From positions 1 through 23,361 of IMG/VR virus record IMGVR_UViG_3300025168_000698: a stretch of DNA of 23,361 nt. One strand, 5' to 3'. The translations under genes and the position numbers were made by a program. This document shows positions 1 to 8,704 of this stretch, one piece after another. Under the pieces are notes generated by a model that had not been told where the DNA came from, made no database searches, and saw only the letters and a list, made by a program, of their open reading frames with translations. This DNA is from a virus. The number at the start of each line of letters is the position of its first letter. The first letter of the stretch is position 1.

Positions 1-210
1 CAATATACAGGGTCTAGCGGCAACCCCTGCGTAACATTGGATCAAGATGATGCCGATGCTCCATTTATAGACTTCGACGGAACTGCTGGTGCAGCCAATA
101 CAAACAGTGTTGTAACAACCACAGGCAATGTTTCAGGAGGTATAAATCGGTTTGTAAAAGTTAAACAAGGTGGCACAACATATTATATGCCGCTCTATGC
201 AGCGAGTTAA
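1..210 (+). CDS. C-terminal fragment of a phage virion protein
   Basis: The reading frame is open from the window edge to TAA at 208-210, giving 69 residues; the start lies outside the window. The fragment includes 'DADAPFIDFDGTAGAANTNS' and ends in 'GGTTYYMPLYAAS'. From memory, short modules with an 'FIDFxGT...AN' core followed by a beta-rich end reading 'V.V.GTxYYMPLY' recur at the ends of marine phage capsid-associated or tail proteins, so a virion-surface or tail role is likely. The next gene starts 3 bases after the stop, consistent with one late operon. No catalytic motif is visible, and the exact role cannot be given from the C-terminus alone. Confidence 0.6.
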   Translation, partial: QYTGSSGNPCVTLDQDDADAPFIDFDGTAGAANTNSVVTTTGNVSGGINRFVKVKQGGTTYYMPLYAAS

Positions 211-213
211 TTT

Positions 214-1410
214 ATGGGTATTGGAAAAAAAATAAAGGGTATAGTTAAAAAGGTTATACCAAAAGAAATAGGAGGATTAGCTCCTATCGTTAGCGTGTTC
301 AATCCAGTTCTTGGCGCCATGATGGGTGTTGCAGGTGGAGTTCGCGAAGGAAATTTAATGAAGGCAGCTATGTCGGGGCTTGGAGCCTACGGCCTAGGGT
401 CATTTGCTCAAGGAACTAAACTCTTACCTCAACTTGGAGGAGGCATCAGTGATGCACTAGTTGGTGGACTACAAAACATTCCGGGCGTTAATCAAATTGC
501 AGGAAGCAATCTAGGGCAAGGCATCGGAAGCATATTTAAAAACATTCAAGGTCAAGGCGGTAAGTTTGGTAATCTATTAAAAAAAGGATTCACTGGACAA
601 CCTCAGTACGACGAGTACGGAAAAATAATTAAGCAATACGGTCAAGGAAGACCGGGCGGTGGCGGACTAAGTGATATATTGTTTGGACAAGGAAACCTTG
701 GAGTATCATTACAAGATTTATTATTTGGCGGTGCAGGAGCATTAGAGTCTTATTTTGCTAAAAAAGACATGGAGAAAAAAATAGCGGGTAGTGGTTTTAA
801 TAAATCGTTATCAGAATTAGAACAACAATATCCAATAGCTCAAGCAAACTATGATCCAGCAGCAGTCTATCAAGATGGCGGCAGAGTTCATGGATTTTTA
901 GGTGGATTATTTAGAGGTGACGAAGAAGTTGAAGCAGCTGTTCCAGACGGCTACGATCAATTGAACAGAGAATTCTTATCTGTAATGAAAGCTTCTAGAG
1001 GAATGTATGACATGCAAAATCCTCAGCATCGAGTAGAAGTTGCAGATATGTTGGGCGCAACTGATATAGAAACAAGAACAATGCTGAAAGAAATAATGAA
1101 AAATTATATGAGGACGAAAGAAGCAGACGGTGGTATAATTGAGGAACGAACAAATTATAATATGGGCGGACTTGGTAGTATTCCACAAGCACCAGCGGTT
1201 CCACAAGGACAACAATTGGATGGCAGAGGCGGCGGATTTATTCCTATGGGAGCACAAGAACGAAAAGACGATGTACCAGCAATGTTGGCAAAAAATGAAT
1301 TTGTAATGACCGCTGATGCTGTGCGAGCAGCAGGGGGTGGCAGTATTAATGAAGGCGCAAAACGTATGTACAGTATGATGAACAATTTAGAAAATCAAGG
1401 AAGAGGATAA
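214..1410 (+). CDS. Glycine-rich phage virion protein, 398 aa (internal/tail-associated candidate)
   Basis: The N-terminus is basic (MGIGKKIKGIVKKVIPKE), then a Gly/Ala/Leu-rich hydrophobic region spans about residues 20-180 with repeated 'LGGG', 'FGQG' and 'FGGAGA' turns. A DGGRVHGFLGG motif sits at 221-231. The C-terminal part contains 'DDVPAMLAKNEFVMTADAVR' near 352-371, a motif I associate with the ends of structural or tail-measure-type proteins in many tailed phages. The gene lies first in a run of four virion-type genes ahead of the giant 1488-aa protein, the usual place for internal-virion/ejection proteins in podoviruses. It starts 3 bases after the previous stop and ends 4 bases before the next ATG. 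No enzyme motif was found; virion membership is inferred from context and composition. Confidence 0.6.
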   Translation: MGIGKKIKGIVKKVIPKEIGGLAPIVSVFNPVLGAMMGVAGGVREGNLMKAAMSGLGAYGLGSFAQGTKLLPQLGGGISDALVGGLQNIPGVNQIAGSNLGQGIGSIFKNIQGQGGKFGNLLKKGFTGQPQYDEYGKIIKQYGQGRPGGGGLSDILFGQGNLGVSLQDLLFGGAGALESYFAKKDMEKKIAGSGFNKSLSELEQQYPIAQANYDPAAVYQDGGRVHGFLGGLFRGDEEVEAAVPDGYDQLNREFLSVMKASRGMYDMQNPQHRVEVADMLGATDIETRTMLKEIMKNYMRTKEADGGIIEERTNYNMGGLGSIPQAPAVPQGQQLDGRGGGFIPMGAQERKDDVPAMLAKNEFVMTADAVRAAGGGSINEGAKRMYSMMNNLENQGRG

Positions 1411-1414
1411 AATT

Positions 1415-2161
1415 ATGACTACACCAGCTGGCGATTACACCAATATGCCTAAGTTTCTTCAAGAAGCTTATCAAAAAACAATTGGCCAAGCATCTAACAT
1501 TGCAAGTAGACCTATTAATGCTGGAGCAATGTCTCCGGGTTTTGATCCGTATCAATCAGGAGCAGCAGGAATACTAACGCAAGGTCTTGGTTCGTACATG
1601 CCTTACATTGAGAAAGCAGCTCAATACGCAGGACCGCAAGGCGCTTCTGCATTTATGAATCCGTACACACAAAATGTGGCACAAAATACCATGACTGATT
1701 TAAACAAACAATTTGGTTTACAACAAGCGCAAGCTGATCAACGAGCCATTCAATCTGGATCTTTTGCAGGATCTGGAACTCGTGGAGCTGTGTTTGATGC
1801 AGCGTTAAAAGGAGAACAAGCAAATACAATGAGAAACACTATTGGTGACATATATAATCAAGGGTTTCAACAATCACAACAAGCCGCACAAAACGCATCA
1901 GGTTTAATGTCTGGACTTGGTTCTCAAATGCAGCAGCAAAGATTAGGAGACGTTAACGCGTTATTTAATTTAGGACAAACAAGAAGAGGGTACGATGCTC
2001 AACGTGCTCAAAACGCTTATGAATTACCAATGAACCAAGCATCGTTCTTACAACAAGCAACGCTTGGTATGCCTATGTTCCAACAACCAAATATGCCTAA
2101 CATATTTCAAGGAGGCATAGGTGGTGTCGGAATTGGAAGAACGTTGGGACAAATGAGATAA
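1415..2161 (+). CDS. Gln/Ala-rich putative internal virion protein, 248 aa
   Basis: This 248-residue protein is strongly enriched in Gln, Ala, Gly, Asn and Met. The central region (about 95-190) should be helical, for example 'LNKQFGLQQAQADQRAIQSG' and 'GDIYNQGFQQSQQAAQNASG', and the C-terminal part is Met/Pro/Gln-rich (MPMFQQPNMPNIFQGG). Small, Gln/Ala-rich, helical proteins directly ahead of larger ones are typical of podovirus ejection proteins (the size and place of T7 gp14 or P22 gp7), but sequence alone does not prove homology. A purine-rich AAGAGGA precedes the ATG. The stop overlaps the next start as TAATG, indicating translational coupling. Confidence 0.6.
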   Translation: MTTPAGDYTNMPKFLQEAYQKTIGQASNIASRPINAGAMSPGFDPYQSGAAGILTQGLGSYMPYIEKAAQYAGPQGASAFMNPYTQNVAQNTMTDLNKQFGLQQAQADQRAIQSGSFAGSGTRGAVFDAALKGEQANTMRNTIGDIYNQGFQQSQQAAQNASGLMSGLGSQMQQQRLGDVNALFNLGQTRRGYDAQRAQNAYELPMNQASFLQQATLGMPMFQQPNMPNIFQGGIGGVGIGRTLGQMR

Positions 2162-3747
2162 TGTCAGTTTTTAACCGAAAATTATTTACACACACGCCGT
2201 ATCATCATTACGGCACAGGAATATCTTCTGGGTTAGTCGAGAGACAAGGGTTCGCGGTCGGCGGACGGGTAAAATTAAAGATAGGTGGGGGCTCTTCTTT
2301 TAATGCTCAAGCAGCAATTGACCAACAACGGGCAGAAACAGACAAAGCACAATTATTTAAGGGTAACGAAAGTATACTTCCCGCAGAAGTAATTAACATG
2401 AGTCCAATAGGAAGAGCGTATCAAATTAATTTTAATAAATTTTTAAAACAAGCAGGAGTAACTCCTGAACAGTATAAAGAATTTTCTAAAGAAAACAAAC
2501 AATCTTTAGCAGAAACTATAAATGATCAAGTTGTTGAATCTTTAATGACACAGTTTAATGTTGGTTATGAAGATATTGAAAAAGCATTCGGAGGAAAATC
2601 AGGAGAAAAAGGTCAAAATAAAATGATTAAACAAAGTTTGAAAGCAATAAATCAAACATATGATAAAGGACTGCTTTCAGACGATCAATTTTTAATAGAT
2701 CAACAGACCAAGTTAAATGACAGACTTGCAGAGATAGAAGAAAATTTTCCTACAGCAAGAAATCCTTTACCTGATGTCAAAAGAATGGAAATTGAACAAG
2801 AGGAACTACCACCTCCTCCTCCTGCTGGTGGAGGTGAAGAAGGTCTCGCTGCTATAGCAAGCGATAGTTTAATGGGAAGAGATCAGACAACAGACGAGTT
2901 TAGAGAGGACTACATTAACAAAATACTTGGAGCTCAAGAACAATTGGGCATAAATGAAAAAGCAAAAAAACAAGCAATGAATGAATCTTTATTAAACATA
3001 GGGGCAGCAGACCCTGTACAAAAAGGACAGTCTTTAATTCCTATGTTGGCAAAATCTTTTAAAGACCCTATGAAAGAATTATATGCGGCAGAAGCTGAGT
3101 ACGACAAAGATGTCTACGATAGATACGCTACTAGAGCCGACACAGGATTAACTCCTGAAAGACCGGGAGCTCAAGTTGAATTAGCAGAATACTTTATGAG
3201 CAAAGGCGTACCTCAAAACGAAGTTCTAGATCTTTTAACGGGGGCGACTGACAGACAATCAGAGTTATATAACAACGAAGTTGTTCAAGATATGGTTGGA
3301 ACTTATCTGGATGAAAATCCAACAGCGAGTCTTGCAGATGCGTACGATTCTGTTTTAGAAGGAATTCTTCCACCAAAAAGTTTAACGGATAAAACAATTA
3401 CAGCCGAAACGTTAACAGCTCCAAACAACTCTGTTCTTGCTAACGGCGGACGAGTTGGTTTAAATATGGGAGGCCAACCTACAACTAATTTTGCGATGTC
3501 ACCAAATCAAGGCACAGCCATGGAGCAAGCAAGAACAGAAGCAATCACGTTTGAAGAACTGAGAGCTCAATTACCAGAGTACATTAATGATGACGTTGTA
3601 CGATTACTAGTTCAAAGCCCAGAAGCATTAATGGATCTAGCAGAAGCACAAACAGCAGAAGATTTGGACAGGTTTGAACAAAAATACAATGTTCAAGTGA
3701 CTATGCCTTTTGCTGAAGATGGAGTTACAACAGACGGAGCGTTGTAA
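2161..3747 (+). CDS. Putative internal virion protein with two GGRV motifs, 528 aa
   Basis: The ATG overlaps the preceding TAA (TAATG). The protein is largely hydrophilic and helical, with a Pro-rich hinge 'ELPPPPPAGGGEEG' near the middle. It carries two copies of a glycine motif: 'VGGRVKLKIGGG' near residue 33 and 'NGGRVGLNMGG' near 428. The motif also occurs in the protein encoded at 214-1410. The C-terminal ~90 residues are acidic ('EELRAQLPEYINDDVVRLLV', 'AEAQTAEDLDRFEQKYNV'). By size and position it matches the middle member of a podovirus ejection-protein set (compare T7 gp15), but no diagnostic motif supports that. The stop is coupled to the next gene by TAATG. Confidence 0.58.
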   Translation: MSVFNRKLFTHTPYHHYGTGISSGLVERQGFAVGGRVKLKIGGGSSFNAQAAIDQQRAETDKAQLFKGNESILPAEVINMSPIGRAYQINFNKFLKQAGVTPEQYKEFSKENKQSLAETINDQVVESLMTQFNVGYEDIEKAFGGKSGEKGQNKMIKQSLKAINQTYDKGLLSDDQFLIDQQTKLNDRLAEIEENFPTARNPLPDVKRMEIEQEELPPPPPAGGGEEGLAAIASDSLMGRDQTTDEFREDYINKILGAQEQLGINEKAKKQAMNESLLNIGAADPVQKGQSLIPMLAKSFKDPMKELYAAEAEYDKDVYDRYATRADTGLTPERPGAQVELAEYFMSKGVPQNEVLDLLTGATDRQSELYNNEVVQDMVGTYLDENPTASLADAYDSVLEGILPPKSLTDKTITAETLTAPNNSVLANGGRVGLNMGGQPTTNFAMSPNQGTAMEQARTEAITFEELRAQLPEYINDDVVRLLVQSPEALMDLAEAQTAEDLDRFEQKYNVQVTMPFAEDGVTTDGAL

Positions 3748-6700
3748 TGTCAAAGAAAGACAGGTTTTATTTATTCGGAACTGAAGAAGGGACTAAAGGT
3801 CCTGAATTTAATGTTTTTGAAAATGTTGGTTTAGGTCTAGCATCAGGTGCATTAAAAATACCTGAAGCAATTTTAGAACTTGGAGCAGGATTTATTGATT
3901 ATGCTGCTGATACAGACCTTGTTACTGCGTTAGAAGAAAATTACCCTAGAATAAATGTTACAGACGGAGTTGGTAAATTTGTTGAAATTGCTGTTCAATA
4001 CGGAGTTCCATACTCTCAAGCATTAAGAATCGGCAGTAAGCTAGGTTCGATGAAAAAAATGCGTGATCTTGGTAATGCCACCAAAGTTAACACTGCATCT
4101 AAAATTGCTGGCAAAATGGGTTATTATGGTGCTCCAGCAATTGTTGCTGACGCAGTAACTGGTTCTGCTAGAGACGCTACTTTAGGAGAAGCGTTTGGTG
4201 CTTACGATGAATATGAAAAAGAAGTTGAAGGAAAAAAAGGATCAGAAAAAGCTGAAGAAGTTATAAAACAGAAAATATTAACAGGAATAGAAGGCGGAGT
4301 TTTAGGGGGACTTATTTCAACTGCGGCGGGTCCTGCAATTAAAACTACATTTAAATTAGGTGCAATGGGAGCATCTGGAGTTGGAAAAGTTGTATCACCT
4401 CTTGTTATAAACCCTCTTCAAAATCTTCTTGCAAAACCTGCAGTAGGTAGTCTAACTGCAAAAACATTAAACTACATTGATTTAGCAAAACAAAAAATAG
4501 CTCCATTGTCTTTAAGACAATTAAAAATGATGGATGAAAATAAAAAAACTATATATGAGAAAATTAGATCTAAAATTGCTCAATACGTTACTCCAGAAGG
4601 GTTAAATCCAAGAGAAGTTCAAGCTAGATTAGGTGGCGTAGACGATGCAGTAAAAGCGGTTAGAAATGATCTTGACATGTTTATTCCTATGTTGGTTACA
4701 AACATAAAAAAAGCATCACAAATAATTAGCAACGGTTCAAATAAAACTGGAAAAATGACATTGACTAGAGAGCAGGCTCTTTTAAAAGAACAGACAAAAA
4801 AATTAATTGAAGAAGACGTAAGTAAAGTTCTTTCTTTAAGAGAAAAAGAAGGAGGACTGCGCATACAAAGCAAAGATGCAAGCAAGGAAACGTTTAGAAC
4901 CATGTATGCAAAAAAAGGATTAAAAGGAAAAGATTTAGACAATCTTGTTAATTCTCTCACTAATGTTAAAGATATCGGTAGGAGACTTGTAATAGATGTT
5001 AACAAAACATTTAAAGATGCAGGTGTAGGAGCGGGACTCAGAAAAGAAATAACGACAGAACTTAACGAAAACATTGAAAAGTTAATATACAGAGATTCTA
5101 CAAATTATTTTGCAGCTTTTGATAATCAAATTAATTACAGATTTAAAGGGAAAGAATTTGAAGTTAAAAAAACAGCAGCGATAGAAGACGCGTACAATTC
5201 TTTGAAAGCAGAACAATTAAGTCTTAAAACAAGTTCTCCAAATCCTGCTAAATATATTGAAACTGCTGATGAAGTTTTAAGAGAAAAAGCAAAAAAAGAA
5301 ATTGAACAATTAATTCGTTTAGCAGAATCACAACGAAGCGAAGGTTCTTTCTTTTTTAATTTAAGAGTAGCTAAAGAAAGAGGAGCAACAGAAGCAGGAG
5401 AAAAATATTATACTAGTATTTCAAAAGAAATGATAGATAAAAGATTTTTTAAAGAAGGAGACGACTATTCTTTAAGACTTAAAGAACTTTTAGGAGGAGA
5501 ATTTTCTCCATTAAAAGGTTTTGAAGATAAGTATATGTCCGTGGCTAAACAATTAGGGTTAAAAAAATACGTAAATAGTTTAGTAAGTCACGACACCTCT
5601 TTGGGTGCTGTCGTAGCAAACAGGATGCAAAAAATATTTTTTAAACCTACCAAAACTGCAGCAGAAATAATGGAAGAAGTTCCCACTATAAGTCGTAGTG
5701 ATGCTGAAGCAACGGCCAGTCTTGATCTTAGAAGACAGGTGGCCACAGAATATGGTTTAGATATAGACAAAGTTCCTCAATTAGTTGCAACAAACCCTAA
5801 AAAATTTGTTGGAGATAAAAAAGTAGATGAAGATATTTTTGGTGTTTTTGATGCAATTAACACAGAAAAGCGCAATGCTTATTTTACCACAACGGGCATA
5901 GCAGAAAATTTAAAAGGAATGAAAAACATAACTGATAGTTTTTTAAACATACCTCTTTATAAATCATTTTTAAAAATGAAAGCTGGAACTCAAATTGGAA
6001 AAACAATATTAAGCCCAGTAACACAAATTCGTAACTTTACATCCGCAGCTTTTTTTGCTCTACACAACGGTCATTTTGGAAATCCTTTTGGAAAAGGAGA
6101 TTTCTCTATTAGTGATGTTTTGAAACAACACGTAGATGAACTGTTCCCAAATGGAGTCATTGATCAGGCAGGTCTTAAAAAAGTAGCTCAAGAAGCTAGA
6201 AGAAAAACAGAATTAGGAGTTACTTCAGGTAGCCCAATTCAAAAAGAAATTGATGATTTAGTGCAAGATTTATTTGTCAAAAGAGGAAGTGATTACGCTA
6301 CCACAGAAGAACTTTTTAACGCTGCCTATAGCTCAACAAAATATAAAAATTTAAGAGGTACTGTAAAAAACATTACAGGGTATGACGCGGTAGGTTTTTC
6401 TAAAAGATTATATTCTACAGCGAATCAATTTTATGCTAAAGGAGACGATTTTTGGAAAGACTATGGATACAGATATACTATGTCTCAATTAAACGAAGCT
6501 TTACCAGATGTGAATACATTAAACCCATTAACAAGTAAAAACTATACTCAAGAAGAAGTAGCAAAACTTATAGAAAAAGCTCACAATCATTTGTTTAAAC
6601 GTCGTCCCAATATTTTAAAAGATGGGGCTGAACGAGGAAAATCTTTTGGTGTGTTGGGAGAAAAATACAAAAACAGAAAAGAATTAATGGAAGAATTTTC

Positions 6701-8213
6701 TGCAGAATATATAAAAAATACTTATCCAAATTATTCGTATGTGTCTCAAGCAGTCAGAGAATTACGTCGTCTTCCAATTGGAAATTTTATTTCTTTTCCT
6801 GCTGAAATATTAAGGACGTCAAGTAATTTAGCTGTGTTGACTGGAAGAGAACTAAGCATAGCCACTGGCAATGCGGCTTTGGACACGGCGTTTAGAAAAA
6901 TGGGGTCTAGAAGATTGCTAGGACAAATGGCAGGGTTTACTTCTGGGCCTTTGCTTGCGACATACTCGTTAAAAATGTTAGGTATAACAGATCAACAATA
7001 CGAGGCTTTACGGGAATCTCAAGTTGCAGAATGGAACAAGTACAGTGATCTTATTATGATAGGAAAACGAAAAGACAAAGATGGTAACGTAAAATATAAA
7101 TACCTTAACTTTGCATATCAAAATCCTTATGATTACATTCGAGCTCCTATGTACAATTTTCTTGGAGAATATAATGCAACAGGAAAAGTAGGAATGGATC
7201 ATGAAGACCGTTTTGTAAAATCTGCTTTACAAGGATTAAGTACTTTGTTTCAACCATTTATGGGAGAAGCAATTTTAACAGAACGATTATTAGATGTGTA
7301 TAGGGGCACCACCAATACAGGTAAACGTGTGTGGGACAAAGATGTTGATAATGCCGGGGACATAATGGTTCGTTCGTTTACTCATTTATTAAAAGGAGTG
7401 ACTCCCGGAGTGTTCTCTCAAGTTTCAAACGTTTCAGAGGCTGTTGCAAAAAATGTAACACCTTATGGAAAACAATACAACCTCAGCGATGAATTAATTG
7501 CTTTGCTTTCAGGAGTTCGTGTTTACGAAGCAGACATGAAAAACAATTTAAATTTTAGTTTAAACAATCACCTTAGATCTATTCAAACTTTAAAAAGTAG
7601 GGCCGGAGCGCAAATTTTTGCATCGAATGTTACACCGAACACAGTCGTTTCTGCGTATAAAGATTACGTAGAGGGCTCATATAGAGAATACAATGAAATG
7701 AGAAAAATATTAAATGATCTAGAAATTTTAGGTTTTGAACGGAAATATATAAACAAATATTTTAAACAAAGAAAAGTAAGAAAGGATATTGTAAAAACAC
7801 TGAGACGAGATCGTTTTGTTCCTCCAAAATGGGAAACGTTTTATAACGATCAACGTTTTGAAAAAATTGCAAAAGAAAGAGGTCTTTCTAGAAGACAACT
7901 TTTTCCTCGAAGACAAACACGAAACATTGAAAGACAGTATCGTAGCATAGATCTTCTTCAGTCACTAGACAATGTTCGTAGTTTAATAAAAAATAAAGAA
8001 AAAGACAGAGATGAAAAAATAGCGCAAAGAACCGCAACACAGGGACAAGGAATAACGGCCGACGGTTCACCGTTAGTTACTCGTGGCGCTCAAGTAGCAC
8101 CAAACAATCAACAAATGTCTGCAATAACAGGAAAAACTGGATTAACTGAAATTGAAACTGCTTTGCTAAGTCCTGAAGAACAAATAATAAGACAAAGAAA
8201 TAGGATAGTTTAA
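3747..8213 (+). CDS. Giant internal virion/DNA-ejection protein, 1488 aa
   Basis: At 1488 residues this is by far the largest gene in the window, with size and place like the last internal core protein of T7-like phages (T7 gp16 is about 1318 aa). The N-terminal ~240 residues have several Gly/Ala-rich amphipathic stretches such as 'ENVGLGLASGALKIPEAILE' and 'GGVLGGLISTAAGPAIKTTF', which could contact or cross membranes. The middle is Lys/Glu-rich and helical. Another hydrophobic patch, 'GQMAGFTSGPLLATYSLKML', lies near 1057-1076. The C-terminal ~200 residues are very basic (RRQLFPRRQTRNIERQYR) and the end reads 'LLSPEEQIIRQRNRIV'. I saw no clear lysozyme or transglycosylase motif, although some proteins of this class carry one. 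A structural DNA-ejection role is inferred from size, composition and order. Confidence 0.62.
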   Translation: MSKKDRFYLFGTEEGTKGPEFNVFENVGLGLASGALKIPEAILELGAGFIDYAADTDLVTALEENYPRINVTDGVGKFVEIAVQYGVPYSQALRIGSKLGSMKKMRDLGNATKVNTASKIAGKMGYYGAPAIVADAVTGSARDATLGEAFGAYDEYEKEVEGKKGSEKAEEVIKQKILTGIEGGVLGGLISTAAGPAIKTTFKLGAMGASGVGKVVSPLVINPLQNLLAKPAVGSLTAKTLNYIDLAKQKIAPLSLRQLKMMDENKKTIYEKIRSKIAQYVTPEGLNPREVQARLGGVDDAVKAVRNDLDMFIPMLVTNIKKASQIISNGSNKTGKMTLTREQALLKEQTKKLIEEDVSKVLSLREKEGGLRIQSKDASKETFRTMYAKKGLKGKDLDNLVNSLTNVKDIGRRLVIDVNKTFKDAGVGAGLRKEITTELNENIEKLIYRDSTNYFAAFDNQINYRFKGKEFEVKKTAAIEDAYNSLKAEQLSLKTSSPNPAKYIETADEVLREKAKKEIEQLIRLAESQRSEGSFFFNLRVAKERGATEAGEKYYTSISKEMIDKRFFKEGDDYSLRLKELLGGEFSPLKGFEDKYMSVAKQLGLKKYVNSLVSHDTSLGAVVANRMQKIFFKPTKTAAEIMEEVPTISRSDAEATASLDLRRQVATEYGLDIDKVPQLVATNPKKFVGDKKVDEDIFGVFDAINTEKRNAYFTTTGIAENLKGMKNITDSFLNIPLYKSFLKMKAGTQIGKTILSPVTQIRNFTSAAFFALHNGHFGNPFGKGDFSISDVLKQHVDELFPNGVIDQAGLKKVAQEARRKTELGVTSGSPIQKEIDDLVQDLFVKRGSDYATTEELFNAAYSSTKYKNLRGTVKNITGYDAVGFSKRLYSTANQFYAKGDDFWKDYGYRYTMSQLNEALPDVNTLNPLTSKNYTQEEVAKLIEKAHNHLFKRRPNILKDGAERGKSFGVLGEKYKNRKELMEEFSAEYIKNTYPNYSYVSQAVRELRRLPIGNFISFPAEILRTSSNLAVLTGRELSIATGNAALDTAFRKMGSRRLLGQMAGFTSGPLLATYSLKMLGITDQQYEALRESQVAEWNKYSDLIMIGKRKDKDGNVKYKYLNFAYQNPYDYIRAPMYNFLGEYNATGKVGMDHEDRFVKSALQGLSTLFQPFMGEAILTERLLDVYRGTTNTGKRVWDKDVDNAGDIMVRSFTHLLKGVTPGVFSQVSNVSEAVAKNVTPYGKQYNLSDELIALLSGVRVYEADMKNNLNFSLNNHLRSIQTLKSRAGAQIFASNVTPNTVVSAYKDYVEGSYREYNEMRKILNDLEILGFERKYINKYFKQRKVRKDIVKTLRRDRFVPPKWETFYNDQRFEKIAKERGLSRRQLFPRRQTRNIERQYRSIDLLQSLDNVRSLIKNKEKDRDEKIAQRTATQGQGITADGSPLVTRGAQVAPNNQQMSAITGKTGLTEIETALLSPEEQIIRQRNRIV

Positions 8214-8214
8214 T

Positions 8215-8442
8215 ATGAGCAACGAAACAAAAATAGCTTTAGAAGCCCATCTGTCTGAGTGTCAATTGCGCTATGAGATCTTTGAAGAAAAATTAGATAC
8301 GTTGCAAGCACAACAAAACACGATAAACAAACACACGTTTGAGTTGCGTCAGATGATGACGTGGTTTATGGGAGCATCAGCTTCCTTTGCCGCAATATCT
8401 ATTCTATTGAGTATTGTATGGGTGTTTCAGAGACTTGTTTAA
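8215..8442 (+). CDS. Small coiled-coil plus transmembrane protein, XhlA/holin-like topology
   Basis: The protein has 75 residues and starts 1 base after the stop of the giant virion gene. Residues about 8-45 form a polar heptad-like helix (LSECQLRYEIFEEKLDTLQA). Residues about 49-70 form one hydrophobic segment ending in 'AISILLSIVWVFQRLV'. An N-terminal coiled coil followed by a single C-terminal membrane helix resembles haemolysin XhlA-type phage membrane proteins and some holins, so a lysis or membrane role is plausible. No lysozyme or endolysin gene is adjacent in the window, which weakens that. The last 44 bases overlap, tail to tail, the minus-strand nuclease gene. Confidence 0.5.
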   Translation: MSNETKIALEAHLSECQLRYEIFEEKLDTLQAQQNTINKHTFELRQMMTWFMGASASFAAISILLSIVWVFQRLV

Positions 8443-8704
8443 CGTAAATTATTTTAACAGCTAAGTTCTTCGCAGATTTATTTTTTGTTCTGTTAATTCT
8501 TCTCATCTTGCCTTTGTCCATTCGTTCGCTGTGTGTTTTTACATCATACAAATCAATGGTTCCAGTCTTTGAATTTATCACAACAAGGTCACAAGGGCCT
8601 TTGCCTCCCAGATCATAATAGACATGATTACAAGGGCGAGATAAAAATTCTATTGCTGCGAGCAATTCGTTACGTATACCTTTTTGTTGTTTGCTTATAG
8701 CCAC
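8399..8704 (-). CDS. Putative PD-(D/E)XK nuclease
   Basis: This 101-residue protein shows the core of a PD-(D/E)XK nuclease: an early acidic residue in 'RNELLAAIEFLSR' (Glu13), then 'GKGPCDLVVIN' (Asp39) and 'IDLYDVKTHS' (Asp54-x-Lys56) on two consecutive predicted beta strands. This arrangement is shared by small phage endonucleases, VRR-NUC-type and Holliday-junction-resolvase-like enzymes; which substrate applies cannot be told. The start overlaps the last 10 bases of the SNF2 helicase gene on the same strand, so the pair is probably one transcript and one functional unit in DNA branch or end processing. The C-terminus overlaps convergently with the small membrane-protein gene. Confidence 0.66.
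   Translation of the reverse strand: MAISKQQKGIRNELLAAIEFLSRPCNHVYYDLGGKGPCDLVVINSKTGTIDLYDVKTHSERMDKGKMRRINRTKNKSAKNLAVKIIYVKQVSETPIQYSIE

Noticed and set aside
4619-5074. Long minus-strand frame (151 codons) inside the giant virion gene
   Set aside because: Serine/leucine-rich shadow of an AT-rich, Lys/Glu-rich coding strand; no ribosome site or plausible domain.
8215-8442. Definite holin assignment
   Set aside because: Only topology supports it; no endolysin or spanin gene is adjacent in the window.
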